Source of the DNA: Pelagophyceae sp. CCMP2097
Taxonomy: Eukaryota > Sar > Pelagophyceae
Length of the DNA stretch: 64,000 nt
Reading direction: 5' to 3'
NCBI GenBank assembly: GCA_026770575.1
Contig: MU657242.1
Location: forward strand, 87,951-151,950
Under the pieces are notes generated by a model. The model searched no databases. It was not told the origin of the DNA and worked only from the letters and a program-made list of their open reading frames with translations. This document shows, in pieces, positions 10,976 to 22,003 of this stretch (positions are counted from its first letter, which is position 1; each line of letters begins with the position of its first letter). Both the position numbers and the translations under genes were made by a program.

Positions 10976-11112
10976 CTAGTCGAACTTGTCCCACTTGTTG
11001 AGGCCGTCTGGCCTCGCCGCCTCGCTGCGGTAAACCACCCGGAGCGCGTCCGTAAAGGTAAATACGCCCGTCGGCCGGTCCGCTGAATCCAATACCCACG
11101 CGCGGTGCACGC
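10976..11112 (-). CDS. Terminal exon of a CBS-domain protein (partial)
   Basis: A good acceptor (CCCCTTCTCTAG, exon from 11112) precedes VHRAWVLDSADRPTGVFTF and TDALRVV. This is the last beta-alpha-beta part of a CBS domain (consensus V.R.wVvd..g.p.Gv.s.tDil). Translation ends ...DGLNKWDKFD with a TAG at 10976. CBS domains come in pairs and bind adenosyl nucleotides. Only about 45 residues can be seen here, and no convincing upstream exon exists before the eIF4G stop at 11491, although a GTAAGG donor-like site lies near 11150. It is either the last exon of a gene with small undetected exons or a remnant. Confidence 0.4.
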
Positions 11113-11490
11113 CTAGAGAAGGGGCCGAGTCTGGACTCGTTTTGGACCTTACTCGCTTATGATCCAAAGGGTGTGGCACACCCTCGGCGTGATCAACGGC
11201 CCTTTGCGGTCTGTCGCAGCGCGCTCGCGACGGGGCGTCTCGACGCCGGCAAGTGCACCCGACCCCGCGTTTGCACCCGGGCCCACGCCCGGCCTCTGAT
11301 CGAAGAGAGGCGACGTCCGTTAGACCGTGTGGCGGCCCGGCGCGCGGGCCGCCCCCCGGGGTCCGCGCGCGTGGGTCGGCGTGCTGCTCGAGATCGTAGA
11401 CGTGTGCTGTGCAATCGTAGATCGAGCGCCTTTTCTCCGGCGTTTTCGCTTTACAGCGGGCCGCGCCGTTTTCGCGCGCGCAGGGGTTGT

Positions 11491-14214
11491 CTAGGCCTTT
11501 GCGACGTAGGCCTTGAACTGCGCCCAGATGGCCAGGGCGTCTTCGCCCTCCAAGGCCGGCGGCGGCGGCGCGTCTAGGAAGGCCAGAGGCACGCCCGCCG
11601 CGGCGAGGGTCTTGAGGACGTCGCCGAGCCACTCCGAGGCCTTGGGCGTGTCGACGACGATGTCCGGCAGGAACTCGAGCGTCTCCAGGAACGCAACCGA
11701 AACGGAGGCCTACAAAGCGTGGATGACGCAGGCTCGTTGATGGTCGACGACGTCGACTCTTTGGAAAAAGCCCGGACTTACGTTGTCCAGCACCTTGTGC
11801 TGCAGCAGCTCCACCAACAGCCCCGGGATCTTGGAGCGGTCCGCGGCCTTTGCGTTGAGCACGACGTCTAAAGCCTCTGCCACGAAGATGGAGCGCATGG
11901 TCTTCGGGGCTGCTTTGAGCTCGTCGTTCAACACTGACAGCACTTCCGCTATCGTCTCAATCGACAGGTACTCGGAGATGGCAGACTTGGACTTGGACTT
12001 GTACAGCGCCGCGTCGAATCCAGCTGGGGCCTCTTCCGAGACGGCCACCTTCTTCTTTTTGGGCTTCACTTTTTCCGGCTCTGCTGCAACCTCCTTCTCT
12101 TTCTTCTTCTTTTTCTTGTCCTTGTCCTTCGAACTCAGAGCTCCAAACCCGCCAAACGAATTCGCCGCCGCCGGCGCCGACGGCGCCGAGGCGGCCTTCT
12201 TCGGCTTGTCCTCTGCTATTCGCCTAGGAAGCGGTCGGACGTGAGAACGTCGGACGGCCAAGCCGGGAGCAACTTGCGCTCACTCAGGCCACCGCCTTGC
12301 GCTCACTCAGGCCACACCGCCTTGCGCTCACTCCGGCCAGAATCCCGGCCTGGACGGGCGTCAATCGGGCGTCAATCTCTGCTCTGCGTTTGTTTTCCAA
12401 TCATCCTGCGCCGTCTCCGCACCTAAGCGAGCCGACCGTGCCGACAGTCTCCCACCCATCGTCCGCGGCGAGCTTCTTCTTGTCGTCCTCTGGCTTCTTC
12501 TTCTTCGTCTTGATGCCCGCCTAAGCAAGCGTCGGGCTGCGAGGAAGACGTCTCTTCGGAATTCCAAACCCCGCCGCACCTTTTGGTCCGCCTCGCGCTG
12601 GGCGTCGTCGTGGATCTCCTCGATGGTCTTGGCCTTGTCCTCCTCGCGGCGCGGCTTCCAGTTGGCGTCGCGCAAGTCGCACAAGTCGCGCACCAGGAAG
12701 CGGATTCTCGAAGACAGCAGCGGCGACTTTTTCAACTTTTGCAGCTGCTTGAAGTACGCCTTGAGGAGCTTTTGCGACTTTGGGTTCTCCAAAGCGGCAA
12801 GGTCGAGAGATTTGCCCGTCTTGGTCAACAAACGCGTCAAGCACTCGATTTTTTCATCATCAGGTGCATCAACACCTTCGCCAAACAGCTCCTGGATGCA
12901 GTGGTGCAGCACGCGCTCCTTTAAAAGGTCCTCGGTGTACCTAGTGAAGAGGGGTGCTATTCGACACGAATACTCTCAGGGCAGCAAGACGCACAAAGCC
13001 CCGACGAAGATCATGTGTCCAATGTACGCCTTCCTGATCGCGTTCAACTGGCGGTTGCGCTGGGCCTCCTCCATCAACTCCAACTCGGCTTGCAGATCCG
13101 TGTGATCTTTCTCGAATTCGGCCTGGCACCGCTCTAAGAGCATCTGGCGAAACTTCTTGCCCTTTGCGTCCGCGTCCTCCCCCAACCCGGGCAGCGGCGT
13201 GCCCGCCATCTTGACGCAGAGCTCGGCGTAAATGTCGACGAAGTGCGTTTCTTGTTGAGCTTTGTCCACGATCATGTCGATGGCGCCCTGCACGAGCGGC
13301 TCCGAGAAAAAGTCAATCGCGATGAATTCACAAGACAACCTTTCAAACTTCTCCACCGTCAGCTTGTTCAGGAGAGCCTTTGCCTTCTTCAGCACCGTCG
13401 CCGAGCGGTCCGCGTCGCCGACTTGGGCCCAGGAGGGTTTGACGTATTCCTTCGACTTGGGCTTCATGCCCCCGTTGCCGTAGCCGCCGCCGCCACCACC
13501 GCCGCCGCTGCGGCTGGAGAGCTCGCGCGGCGCAGAGTCGCGGCTCTGGAGTTCGCGCGGCGCAGCGTCGTACCGACTGCTCGTCTGCGCGGGCGGCTCG
13601 GCCTGCGCTTGTTGCGGCCCGAGCCTTGATCGACTCTTCGTCTTGACAGGGGCATCCTCCCAGCCTTCGTCCGCCGGCGGCGTCGCGGCGCGGGCCGCGT
13701 AGTCCTCCACGACGCGCGGCGCGTAGCCGCCTCCGTCGCCGTCGTCGTCGGAATCCCCCCATGCTCCAGCTTCGTCCTCAAAAATCGCATTCGCCGACGC
13801 CACGCCCAGGACCGCGTCGTCGTCGTCCGCCGGGCGCCGGTCCTACGCCATCAAACGCTCCGCGACGTTGAGCAACGACTTGTCGCTCTGACGGCAGGAA
13901 AAACCCCCCACGCCCCCTTCACGCACCTCTTGCGCCGCGGCCACGGCCGGCGCGGAGTCGCCCTCGTCGTCTTCGTCCTTGTCCGGCAGGGGCGCGACTT
14001 CGGCCGTCTCCCAGTCTTCCTCGTCTGTGGCAGCTTCAGTCCGGGCCTCCGTGGCAGCCTCCGTGGCAGCCTCGGCCGCGGGCTCGGCCGCCGCAGCCTC
14101 AGCCGCGGGCTCAGCCGCGGGATCGGCGTCCGTCGGCTGCGCGTCTGCGGCCGTGGGCGCGCCGCCCGGCGGAGTCGGCTCTTCGGCAGTGGGCTGCCAA
14201 GACGTCGCGTTCAC
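11491..14214 (-). CDS. Eukaryotic translation initiation factor 4G (MIF4G + MA3), six exons
   Basis: eIF4G is the scaffold that joins cap-bound eIF4E, the eIF4A helicase and eIF3. The exons I resolve are 14214-13927, 13842-12995, 12940-12580, 12520-12423, 12223-11782 and 11709-11491. All have GT-AG borders and consistent phase, giving 751 residues. The N-terminus is acidic and Ala/Glu-rich (DEEDWETAEV). The MIF4G domain runs from LLNKLTVEKFERLSCEFI through CQAEFEKD, then FGEG.DAPDDEKIECLTRLL and SSRIRFLVRDLCDLRDANW. A Lys-rich linker with a DDGWETVG motif follows. The MA3 domain spans KSAISEYLSIETIAEVLSVL to VVDTPKASEWLGDVLKTL. It is shorter than animal eIF4G and closer in size to eIF(iso)4G. 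I did not find a clear YxxxxL-phi eIF4E-binding motif in the N-terminal exons. It ends TAG at 11491-11493. Confidence 0.92.
12273..12345. repeat. ~25-bp tandem repeat in eIF4G intron 4
   Basis: Three copies of CTTGCGCTCACTC[A/C]GGCCA with a short variable spacer fill the intron between exons 4 and 5 of the eIF4G gene. This is another case of a repeat confined to an intron. Confidence 0.8.
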
Positions 14215-14816
14215 CTACGACTTTCCATCACGTTTCAACGACGGAGCCCACGTCTCTCCGACGCCTGCGGACGGCTTCGCGGGCCGCCGTCCCGGGCATT
14301 CCCGGGCCGTCCGAAGCCGCGGCCGAAGACGCACGTTGAACGACGTCGGGCTCCAGGCCCCCGCTCCAGCGCTTAATTTCGACATGGGCGAAAGCGATGC
14401 CGGAGGAAACCTCCGCACCGCCGAGATCGGGATTCGTCAAGCCTGCTCGCTGGGTCCGCGGTACGTCTGTCGAAGAGGGGTGGAGATCCAAAAATCGATC
14501 GCTCGCTTTCTCCTTCTCCAAATCGGGTGGGGCCCATAACCCGGAGACCCGCACGCGATCAAGGGGGACTCTGGCACTCACCCGACATCTAAACCCCTCG
14601 GAGAGGCTGGGGTGCGACGCCTGCTGCACTTGCATCTCGGATTTGAGTCGACTTGTTGCGGCCCAAGCGAAGCGCGAGGGCGGGGGGAACCTCTGTATAC
14701 ACTGGCGCCTCGCTCCGATGCGAATCGCTCCGGATACCATCCCGACGGACGCCTCACCCGGACCCGTGGTCCCGTGCGCCGCGAAGCGGGCCCGTTACAA
14801 TTGTATAAGGAAGTGC
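14215..14816. other. Upstream region of eIF4G, no supported gene
   Basis: This holds the promoter/5' region of the eIF4G gene. Open frames on both strands give proline/arginine/serine-rich translations without domains. I see no tRNA, rRNA or repeat before the dispersed element that begins at 14817. Confidence 0.4.
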
Positions 14817-14989
14817 TATTACAAGAGCGCGCCGGAGGCACACGGAGGACCCGAAGGATACAGCCAAATCCCATTGCAATGCCCACGTAAATAATTGAAA
14901 TTATTTAACTTATCGCTGAACTTTCAAATCCTCCTTATCTTTATTTTTATTTTTTATTTCTTATTGAGCTATTTATTTTTTCTTTTTTT

Positions 14990-15040
14990 GCGGCCGACCA
15001 GATTCGAACCTGTGACCAAAAACTTCTTCTATGATGATTC
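14990..15040 (-). other. tRNA-like RNA polymerase III B-box inside repeat copy 1
   Basis: On the minus strand GGTTCGAATCTGG (about 15000-15012) matches the B-box/T-arm consensus GGTTCGANTCC. It is followed by seven acceptor-like bases (CGGCCGC), an A and then an A-rich run. Upstream, GAGCCTCATTGG loosely resembles an A-box/D-arm. A complete cloverleaf cannot be drawn: the T-stem has a mismatch and the 5' acceptor strand is not seen, possibly because of the gap. I read it as the head of a tRNA-derived SINE rather than a working tRNA. Confidence 0.4.
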
Positions 15041-15056
15041 CAATGAGGCTCCTGCT

Positions 15057-15066
15057 NNNNNNNNNN
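15057..15066. other. Assembly gap of 10 N flanked by identical 19-bp ends
   Basis: The 19 bases before the gap (15038-15056) and the 19 bases after it (15067-15085) are identical. The two contig ends therefore probably overlap and the gap may not exist. Confidence 0.8.
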
Positions 15067-15254
15067 TTCCAATGAGGCTCCTGCTCGACCTCAACTCCCA
15101 ATTTTAGCGATCGCATCAACCACCAATCGCTGAATCGGCCGAGTTGCTGTTTTTCCCCCCCAAAGGTGGAACCTCACGGATGGACCCGGCGACGGACAGA
15201 CAGACGGACAAACGGACAGACAGACATAATTGCCCCTGGTAATCCTTCAATCAA

Positions 15255-15317
15255 AGGACCCGAAGGGCCCTTGCCGTAAACTGACGTTGAATAAACGGCA
15301 AGGACCCTTCGGGTCCT
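15255..15317. repeat. Inverted-repeat hairpin (about 23-bp arms, 17-nt loop)
   Basis: Arm 1 begins AGGACCCGAAGGGCCCTTGC and arm 2 ends GCAAGGACCCTTCGGGTCCT, with one mismatch over the arms. The identical structure is at 35704-35766, and one arm alone recurs at 58088-58110. Confidence 0.85.
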
Positions 15318-15424
15318 GAAACAATTGTACTGCAACCTGCCGTCAAAAACGTCACTACCAGAAACAACCCCCGTTCGCCGAAAGAGGTGGAACGGGGTTC
15401 CCGAAACCCGGGACGGGAGCTTCC

Positions 15425-18400
15425 ATGGTTTTGTCTCCCAGGAGCTGCCGCGCCGCGAATCGCCTCTCCGGCGCGTCGGCGGCGTTGGACCGCACGTTGG
15501 CGAGAGCCTTCTTCGCCCTCGGTGCGGCAAATTTCCCTTATTAGAAGGGTCGGATTTCCTTCCCAGAGACATTGTTCTTTTTTCGCCCTTCTTCGCCCCC
15601 CGGCCCTCGACGAGGCCGTGACGCTCCATCGAAACATCGACGTAGGCCTCTTCATCGCGACGCGGCCCTGGTGCGTTGATGCGTATATAGACACGCGTGC
15701 AGCCACGCCCAACGCAGGTCCGTCCTCGCGGCCTCGAGCACTGTATGCCTCGGCCTCGGCGCGGGGCTCCTCCGCACAAAGTTCGAGAGCGACGACGACG
15801 TGCTGTGAGTCGAGTATAGGACGAGCGAGGGACTTGCGAGAATTGTCTACTTGCGGGTGTATTTGGTCGAGTGGCCCTCGAGCGACTTGCCCCCGCCTGC
15901 GAGGTACACGCCCGCGCGTTCCGTGGAGGCGGAGCAACTGGAGTGGGCCGCGGAAACCTTCGTAAAAGCCCACACCAAGCCGCCCCCAACGCCCGAGGGC
16001 GAGCTTTCCGCTGAAGACGACGGCGACGACGAGGCGGGCAGCTCGACCAAGGGCCTCACGCTGGTGGCGCGGGGCAGCGCCCGAATCGAGGACGGTGGAG
16101 TCGAGGAGACGGTGCACAAAGAGTGGACGGCGCACAAGAGTCTACGGAGTCTCGGACGGCGCACAAGAGAAGAGGACGGCACACAAGAGTCGAGGAGTCT
16201 ACGGCGCACAGAGTCTACGGTGAAGGGAGATGCGCTTCGGGACGGCGCTTGTAGGCTCGAACGTCTGCCGCGCATCGTCGCAACCTGGTCGACGACCGTT
16301 CTGCTATGCGCACAATGTTCAAAGTCGTCGGGGAAGCTGTAAGTCTGCTTTTCGACGCCCGCGCGGACGCTGAAGTAGGCGCGGCTCTGCGGATCGGATT
16401 GTTTGGCGAATTTCTACGGCAATCCAACGATGCAATCACCGACGAACAGATGGGTCGACATCGAAGCCTTCGAGGCAGACGAAGACTGGCGCCGCACCCT
16501 CGCGCAACCGCCGGAGGGATACGTCGACAGGTAAGGTTTGCGGGGACGGTGGACTCGTCTGGACCGTGGACTGTAGGTTCACACGCACAGGTTTTACGAA
16601 ATCTGGAATCATAAAGTCGCTCCCCTTCCCCGTCGAGACCATCGTCGGCGGCATCGAGCTGCGAAACGGCAGCATCACCATGGCGGGGGCGTTTGCGGTA
16701 CGAGAGGAGCGGGGGTTCACTCGCCTTGCGACGCATCTGCGCCAGGCGAAGCTCGTCGTCAACCTTCCGACGCCTAGGCAAAGCTCGTCCTCAACGGAAA
16801 CGCGCCCCTCGACGCGATGAGGCGCCTCGACGAGCTCATCATTGGGTGCGTCGACTTTTGGACTGCGTGGGGTGCGACGTTTCGTAGGTCTGGCACTGCA
16901 CGTTTAGCCTTGTACGTCCACTCCAAGACGTCGTACCGCGACGCCGTCATGGCCGCCATCCAGCACGACGGCGCGCTGGTCCTGCTCGCGTGCGGGCTGC
17001 TGCTGCTGTTTGCGACTGCTTGTTTCACTTTCGAAAAGGGATGGAAATGCGTCTGCAAACAGCGTCCCTTTTGGAAACCGACTCGATGCGGGCCTCTCCA
17101 AGGACCTTTCCAAGGACCTTTCGAAGAGCCGGTCGAAGGACCTCCGACCGGACCCTAAACGGACGCTCTCCGGCCCTTTTCGCGCCGGTGTCGGAGAACC
17201 CCCCACGACACGCAAAAAATCGTTGAAATCAGGTGCGCCGCAGAGTCTTGTACGGCCCGGCTTCCATCTTCAGCGTCGTGCTGGCGCTGGTGGCGGCGTT
17301 TGGGTCGTGGATGTTATTTGGGGGCTATTTCCATGCTTTGATGGGCGCTGCCATCTTTATGGTAGGAATTCAGCGTCCGAGACGGAAATCTTCCTATCTT
17401 TCCAGTGTCCGAGTCGGAAATTCCCGAGTCGGGAATCTTGCCGCGCGGGCCTCGAAACGGGCCCTGATGCGGGCCCTTCTCGACGGGCCCTTCTCGGCGG
17501 GCCTTGTCGTCGGTCCCTTTTGCACCTCTCTTAACGGGCCCTCGAGATGAACCCAGATACGGGCCTTGAGACAGTCCAGCTCGATGGTCACTGTGCGGGC
17601 CTTTAAGACGGGTCCTCTGGACGGTCCTTGGAGCCATCTCCACGGCCCTCTGGACGGCCCCTCGAGACGTTCCCTGCAACGCTCGTACGGGCCCTCGAGA
17701 CGGATCCTCGCTGCGGGGGGCGGGCCTCGGCGACGCGGCAAAGGGCGCTGCTCCGGTCGGGACGGCCCCCGCTTCTCGACGGGCCCTGAAACGGATCCTG
17801 AAAAGGATCCTGAAAAGGGTCCTCTATCGAGTCCCTGATACGCTTTCTGCTGCGGTCCCACCATCTCTCTCGTCCTTCGAGACGGGCCCTCGAGACGGAC
17901 CCCGAGACGGACTTTCCCATCGATGGTCCCTTCCGATGGTACGGGCCCGCGATCTGGTCCCTCGATTCGGACCTTGAGACGGGCCCTGCTCCGGTCCCTC
18001 GAAACGGGCTCGGAGACGGACCCGACGCGGGGCCTCGAGACGGTCCCTCGAAACGGACCCTGAGACAGGCCAGAGTCCCTCGAGATTGTCCCTGATGCGG
18101 TCCCTGATGTGGTCCCTCGAGAAGGACGTCAAGACGCGCCATGCCGGTGGAAACGCCCATCCCCGCAGGTCCTTGGCCTGGGCGTCGACGACGCTTTCGT
18201 CATCGTCGCGGCGTACGACGACCAGGACGCCGCGGTGGAGCCGAGGATGCGCATCGCAAACGTGAGGAACGAAGAAAACGCGAAGAAGAGGACCACCTCC
18301 GTTTGGCGCAGGCACTGTCGAGGGCCGGCGCTTCGATACTCCTGACGTCGGTCACCGACGCGGCAGCGTTCCTGGCCTGCGCGCTCGCGACGCAGATCCC

Positions 18401-21400
18401 GGCGCTGCACTCGTTTTGCAGCGTGAGTGTTGCGCGAGGAGCGAGTGCACGCGTCGACAGACCTCTGAGAGAGACCTCTTAGAGAGACCTCTTCAGAGAG
18501 ACCTCTTAGAGAGTCCTCTTTAGAGGGACCTCTTAGAGAGGCCTCTTGGAGGGACCTCTTTAGAGGGACCTCTGGAGGGAGTTGGTTGGAGACGTCTCAC
18601 AAGGGGTTGATCGATTGAGATTCTACAGACCACCCCGTAAGGCCCCTTTTATGCCAAGGCGGCCGCCGTCGCCGGACGCCGCTCGACGCTTAGGTGGCGG
18701 CGCTGGCCATCGTCTTCGACTTTGCGCTGCAGGTGACGTTCTTCGTGGCAGTTTTGGCCATCACGGCGAAGCAGCCGCCGCGGACCGCGGACGCCGCCGT
18801 CTTTTCGCCGCTGCCGCTCGCCGCCGCAGAGGCCGGAGACGGTGACGGCGGTGACGGCGACGACGCGATTCGGCGGCCCGGCGACGGGACGATGCTCGAA
18901 ATCGACGGTTTGGAGGTTGGCGGTTTGGAGGACCGCCTGGCGCGGCCGGTGGCGCGCAAGTCTCGTTGTCGGGAGGTCGCCACAGCATACTGGCGCCCGG
19001 CGCGCGGCACCTTTGTGGACAGGTACTCGGCGGCGCTGCTGAGCAGAGGAGGTTTGGGGGCCGCGTCTGCAAAACGCGTCTCGACCGAGTCTTGGGAATC
19101 GTCCGAGCCGTCGAGAGGGCCGTCGAGAAGGGCCCTCGAGAAGGGCCCTCGAGAAGGGCCGTCGAGAAGGGCCGTCGTAAAAGCCGTCTGCAGGGCCGTC
19201 TCAAGGGCCGTCTCAAGGGGACCGTCTCGAGGCCGTCTCTCGAAGACCGTCTTCAGGGCCGTCTTCAGGACCGTCTTCAGGACCGCCTCAAGACCGTCTC
19301 AAGGGCCGTCTCGAGGGCTGTATTGAGGGCCGTCTCAAGACCGTTTGGGCCGTCTGAAGGGCCGTCTCGAGGACCGTCTCAAGGGCCGTCTCGAGGACAG
19401 TCGTTTTGCGACCGTCTCGAGGCCCGTCACGAGGGCTCTCACGAGGACCGTCTTCAGAACCGACTCGATGCCGTCCAGAGAGCCGTCCAGAGAGCCGTCC
19501 AGAAGGCCGTCCAGAGACCGTCTCGAAGCCGTCTCGAGGACCGTCTTCAAAGCTGCCCGAAGGGCCGTCTGAAGGGGCCGTCTCGAGGATTGTCTTCAGG
19601 ACCACAAAAAAAGGGACAAACTCAAGTGTCTTCAGGACAAACTCAAGGTCGTCTCGAGGGCCGTCGAAAGGACCGTCGAAAGGGCCGTCTTCAGGACCTG
19701 TAAAGCCGTCTCGAGGACCGCCGAGGGGCCTTTTCGATGCCGTCAAGAGGCCCGTCGCGAAGAAGTTATTAGGCGCGTCGGTCGTCGCAGTGATTACAGG
19801 GACACTTATTATTCTGGGCGCCATTGGGGCTTGCAGGCTCCGCGTGAATTTCAACACGGCCTCTTTAATGCCGCGCGGCTCGCAAGTCGCGACCGCCCGC
19901 GCCATCCAGGTGCCTGAAGAGGCGTGGGGGTTGGAAGCGGGTTGTTTGGTAAAATACTTGTAAAATGTAGGTTAAGTACTTCGAGACGTCTTCAGTGTGG
20001 CTCTTACCAGTATACACGCGGCGCGGCGACCACCACAAGCACGTTTTGGATTATGAAGCGACGATCAAAGAGCTGGAGAACTTGCCTTACGCAGCAGTCG
20101 ATCACGTCCATAACTATGCGTGGTACGAACATACCACCGTATCCCCAAACGCCACCGAATTCCACCAAAGCGCCGTCGAAGCCGCGCACGCCTCGACGCT
20201 GTTCTCCAAGCTCGTGGCGTTTCAACATTTAGAGGGCACGTGCTCGACGAGGCGCGGGACCAACGGCCTTTCCAATATCTCCGAGACGCATACGCAAGTC
20301 TGCGCAACGTCCTTAGTCCTCCCCTGGCACACCACCGACGACGCGGGCACCAAGCTGAAGAAGCTGACCAAGGCGCAGGCGATTATCGATGCGAATAAAG
20401 GCGCGCGGAAGCTCGGTACGTTCCCGGTAGAGTGAGATTCTAGGGACCAAACCGTCAAGTCCCTTGTATGAGAATGGACCGTCGCAGTCTGTGTGAGCGG
20501 CACCCGAGGCCTCGGCGTGGCCAAGGCGTACGCGAGATGCGGGTGAATACGGAGCGGGTGCCTTTTTCGTGCCGAGAACCCCGCTAGGCATGTTCGTCCC
20601 TTCGACGCCCTCTCTCGCCGCTCTAAGGTCGACGTGGCCGTCGACGCTCGTCTCTTTGCGCTACGTCGCGATTGTGGTCTTCGTCTGCTGCGCTCTCTTG
20701 ATGGGCGATTTGGGGGCGGCGTTTCTGATGTTGCTGGTCATGGGGTTGGTCGATTTGACCTTAGTCGGAAGCTTATACTGGATAGGGGAGTCGATGAACA
20801 TGGTCACTGCAGTCATCATGACTTTAGCAATCGGTTTAGCGTGCGACTTTTCCGCACACGTGACGCACGCGTTCTTGCACGAGAGGCACGTGCAGAAAGA
20901 AAAAGCAGTTGACGGCATCGAAGCGCCCTCGCACGAAAAGTGGAAGGGGCCGCGGCGAGACGCGGTGCGAGGCCGCGTCTGGGAAATGCGGGCGTGGTAT
21001 TCGAACGGCGGATGTCGAATCATCTCTGTTGGAGTCGTCGGACGTGAAAGTCGTAGGCCGTTGTTGCTTTGCGAAAGATCGCGCTCCCGATCTTCCGAGG
21101 CGGCCTCTCCACCCTCGTCGCCGTCCTCCCGATGGCCGCCTCGACGTCGTACGTGATCCGGCTCTTCTTCGTCAGTGAGTACCTTTTCCGAGGAAGCGTA
21201 CACGTTCCGAGACGCGAAAATCACGGCAAATCGTCAGAGATGCAATCATCACGAGTCAGAGGTTTGGCCGCTCGTTCATCCCACTCGTTTGCGCGCAGTG
21301 TGCTTTGCCAAACCCCTCGTCTCCGCGCAGTGTGCTTTGCTATAGTCCTAACTGGCCTCTATGCGGGGCTCTGCGTCGTCCCCTGCATCCTCGCCTTGCT

Positions 21401-21731
21401 CCCGTACCCCGGCGAGGCGCGCGCGGCATGCAAGAGGCGCGCGCCCGACGAAGACGCCGCGAGGTGCTACTCGCCGCTCTCAGACGAGGACGCGTGTTGC
21501 TGCGCCGCGGAGCCCGAAAATCCGAACCGTCACACGGTCGCCCAACTTGTGGGGGACCGCAAATCACCCTCCGTCATCCCTCCACCACTAGGCACCGCCT
21601 TCGCCGTTTGCGGACGCCGCCGCCGGCGAGTTCGAGCTACACGCGCCGCCGCCGCCGTTGTCGCTTGGAGGGCCGACGCTGTCTCTCTAAAACCCCCCAT
21701 CCCTGTACAAAGCCGCCTGGCGCTCTGGTGA
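15425..21731 (+). CDS. Patched/NPC1-like RND-family membrane protein with sterol-sensing-type domain
   Basis: ATG at 15425 (MVLSPRSCRAANRL) leads to a first TM exon near 15717 (AASSTVCLGLGAGLLRTKF). The sterol-sensing-type half includes ALVLLACGLLLLF (16970), ASIFSVVLALVAAFG (17260), the hallmark LGLGVDDAFVIVAAY (18170), ASILLTSVTDAAAFLA (18330) and VAALAIVFDFALQVTFF (18690). The second half repeats the fold: VAVITGTLIILGAI (19790), YVAIVVFVCCALL (20660), a LAIGLACDFSAHVTHAF block (20825) and a last helix LYAGLCVVPCILALL (21357). The two GxxxDD/GxxxD helices are the proton-path helices of RND transporters such as Patched, Dispatched and NPC1, which move sterols or lipids. At least ten introns separate these exons, several filled by satellites. 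A one-base phase problem near 18255 may be an intron or a sequence error. Substrate unknown. Confidence 0.8.
17092..18130. repeat. Degenerate satellite arrays A in two adjacent introns (GGGCCCTCGAGACGG-type unit)
   Basis: Two introns of the RND gene (17092-17225 and about 17440-18130), separated by a real exon at about 17230-17361, are filled with variants of a 12-18-bp unit around GGGCCCTCGAGACGG. The copies are too diverged for a fixed register. No reading frame here continues the protein. Confidence 0.8.
18463..18590. repeat. AGAGACCTCTT tandem array in RND-gene intron
   Basis: About ten copies of a 12-17-bp unit (AGAGAGACCTCTT, later GAGGGACCTCTTT) follow the donor after the exon ending HSFCS. 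The unit is itself partly palindromic (AGAGG/CCTCT). Confidence 0.8.
19095..19735. repeat. Satellite array C (CCGTCTCGAGGGC-type unit), inverted relative to array A
   Basis: More than thirty degenerate copies of GGGCCGTCTCGAGG / GGGCCGTCTCAAGG variants fill this intron. The unit core CCGTCTCGAGGGC is the reverse complement of the array A core GCCCTCGAGACGG, so the two arrays in one pre-mRNA are complementary. Confidence 0.85.
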
Positions 21732-22003
21732 GACGCCCCGTCGACGACTGGCGCTCTAGTGAGACGCCCCGACGACGACGACGTGCGCCCTAATCAAACC
21801 CCCTGTCGATGCGTCCGGTGCGCCCTCGTCGAAAGCGCTGCTCGGGGACGGGGGGCGGCTGTCGTATATAGAGCGATTCTATTATGAAAGGAGCTACAAT
21901 GTATGGTGCAAGGCGCGCCCGGCTCCGGCGGCCCGGCGCCCGCCGATGGAAGCGTCTTTGGGCTTGGAGGCGCTTGGAAACCGCCGTCCCGTCCAGACGC
22001 CCT
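21732..22003. other. Convergent 3' region between RND and VIT-like genes
   Basis: About 270 bp between the RND stop at 21731 and the minus-strand stop at 22004. It contains short repeated segments (GAGACGCCCCGACGAC and GCGCTCTAGTGAGACG variants). No gene is supported. Confidence 0.4.

Larger units (their letters stand above)
14817..15317. repeat. Dispersed repeat, copy 1 (contains a 10-N gap and a terminal hairpin)
   Basis: The sequence from 14817 to about 14970 and from about 15118 to 15317 is repeated nearly identically at 35258-35766, interrupted in both places by an assembly gap at the same point. In order the element has a unique segment, a T-rich tract, a tRNA-like block, the gap, a GACA/GACG microsatellite (15190-15233) and a terminal inverted repeat. 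It is in the same orientation in both copies. No protein is encoded. It looks like a non-autonomous mobile element. Confidence 0.85.

Noticed and set aside
14397..14894. Plus-strand frame upstream of the first dispersed repeat
   Set aside because: Overlapped by equally long frames on both strands, without splice-linked exons or a recognisable motif, and it ends inside the repeat.
15174..15300. Frames shared between the two dispersed-repeat copies (RVLAVYSTSVYGKGPSGPL)
   Set aside because: The identical peptide arises only because the non-coding hairpin and microsatellite are repeated. No start, no family, and it runs through the hairpin.
17092..19735. CRISPR-like array (many short repeats)
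   Set aside because: Units are degenerate, unspaced and intronic, and the genome is eukaryotic. There are no unique spacers or cas genes.
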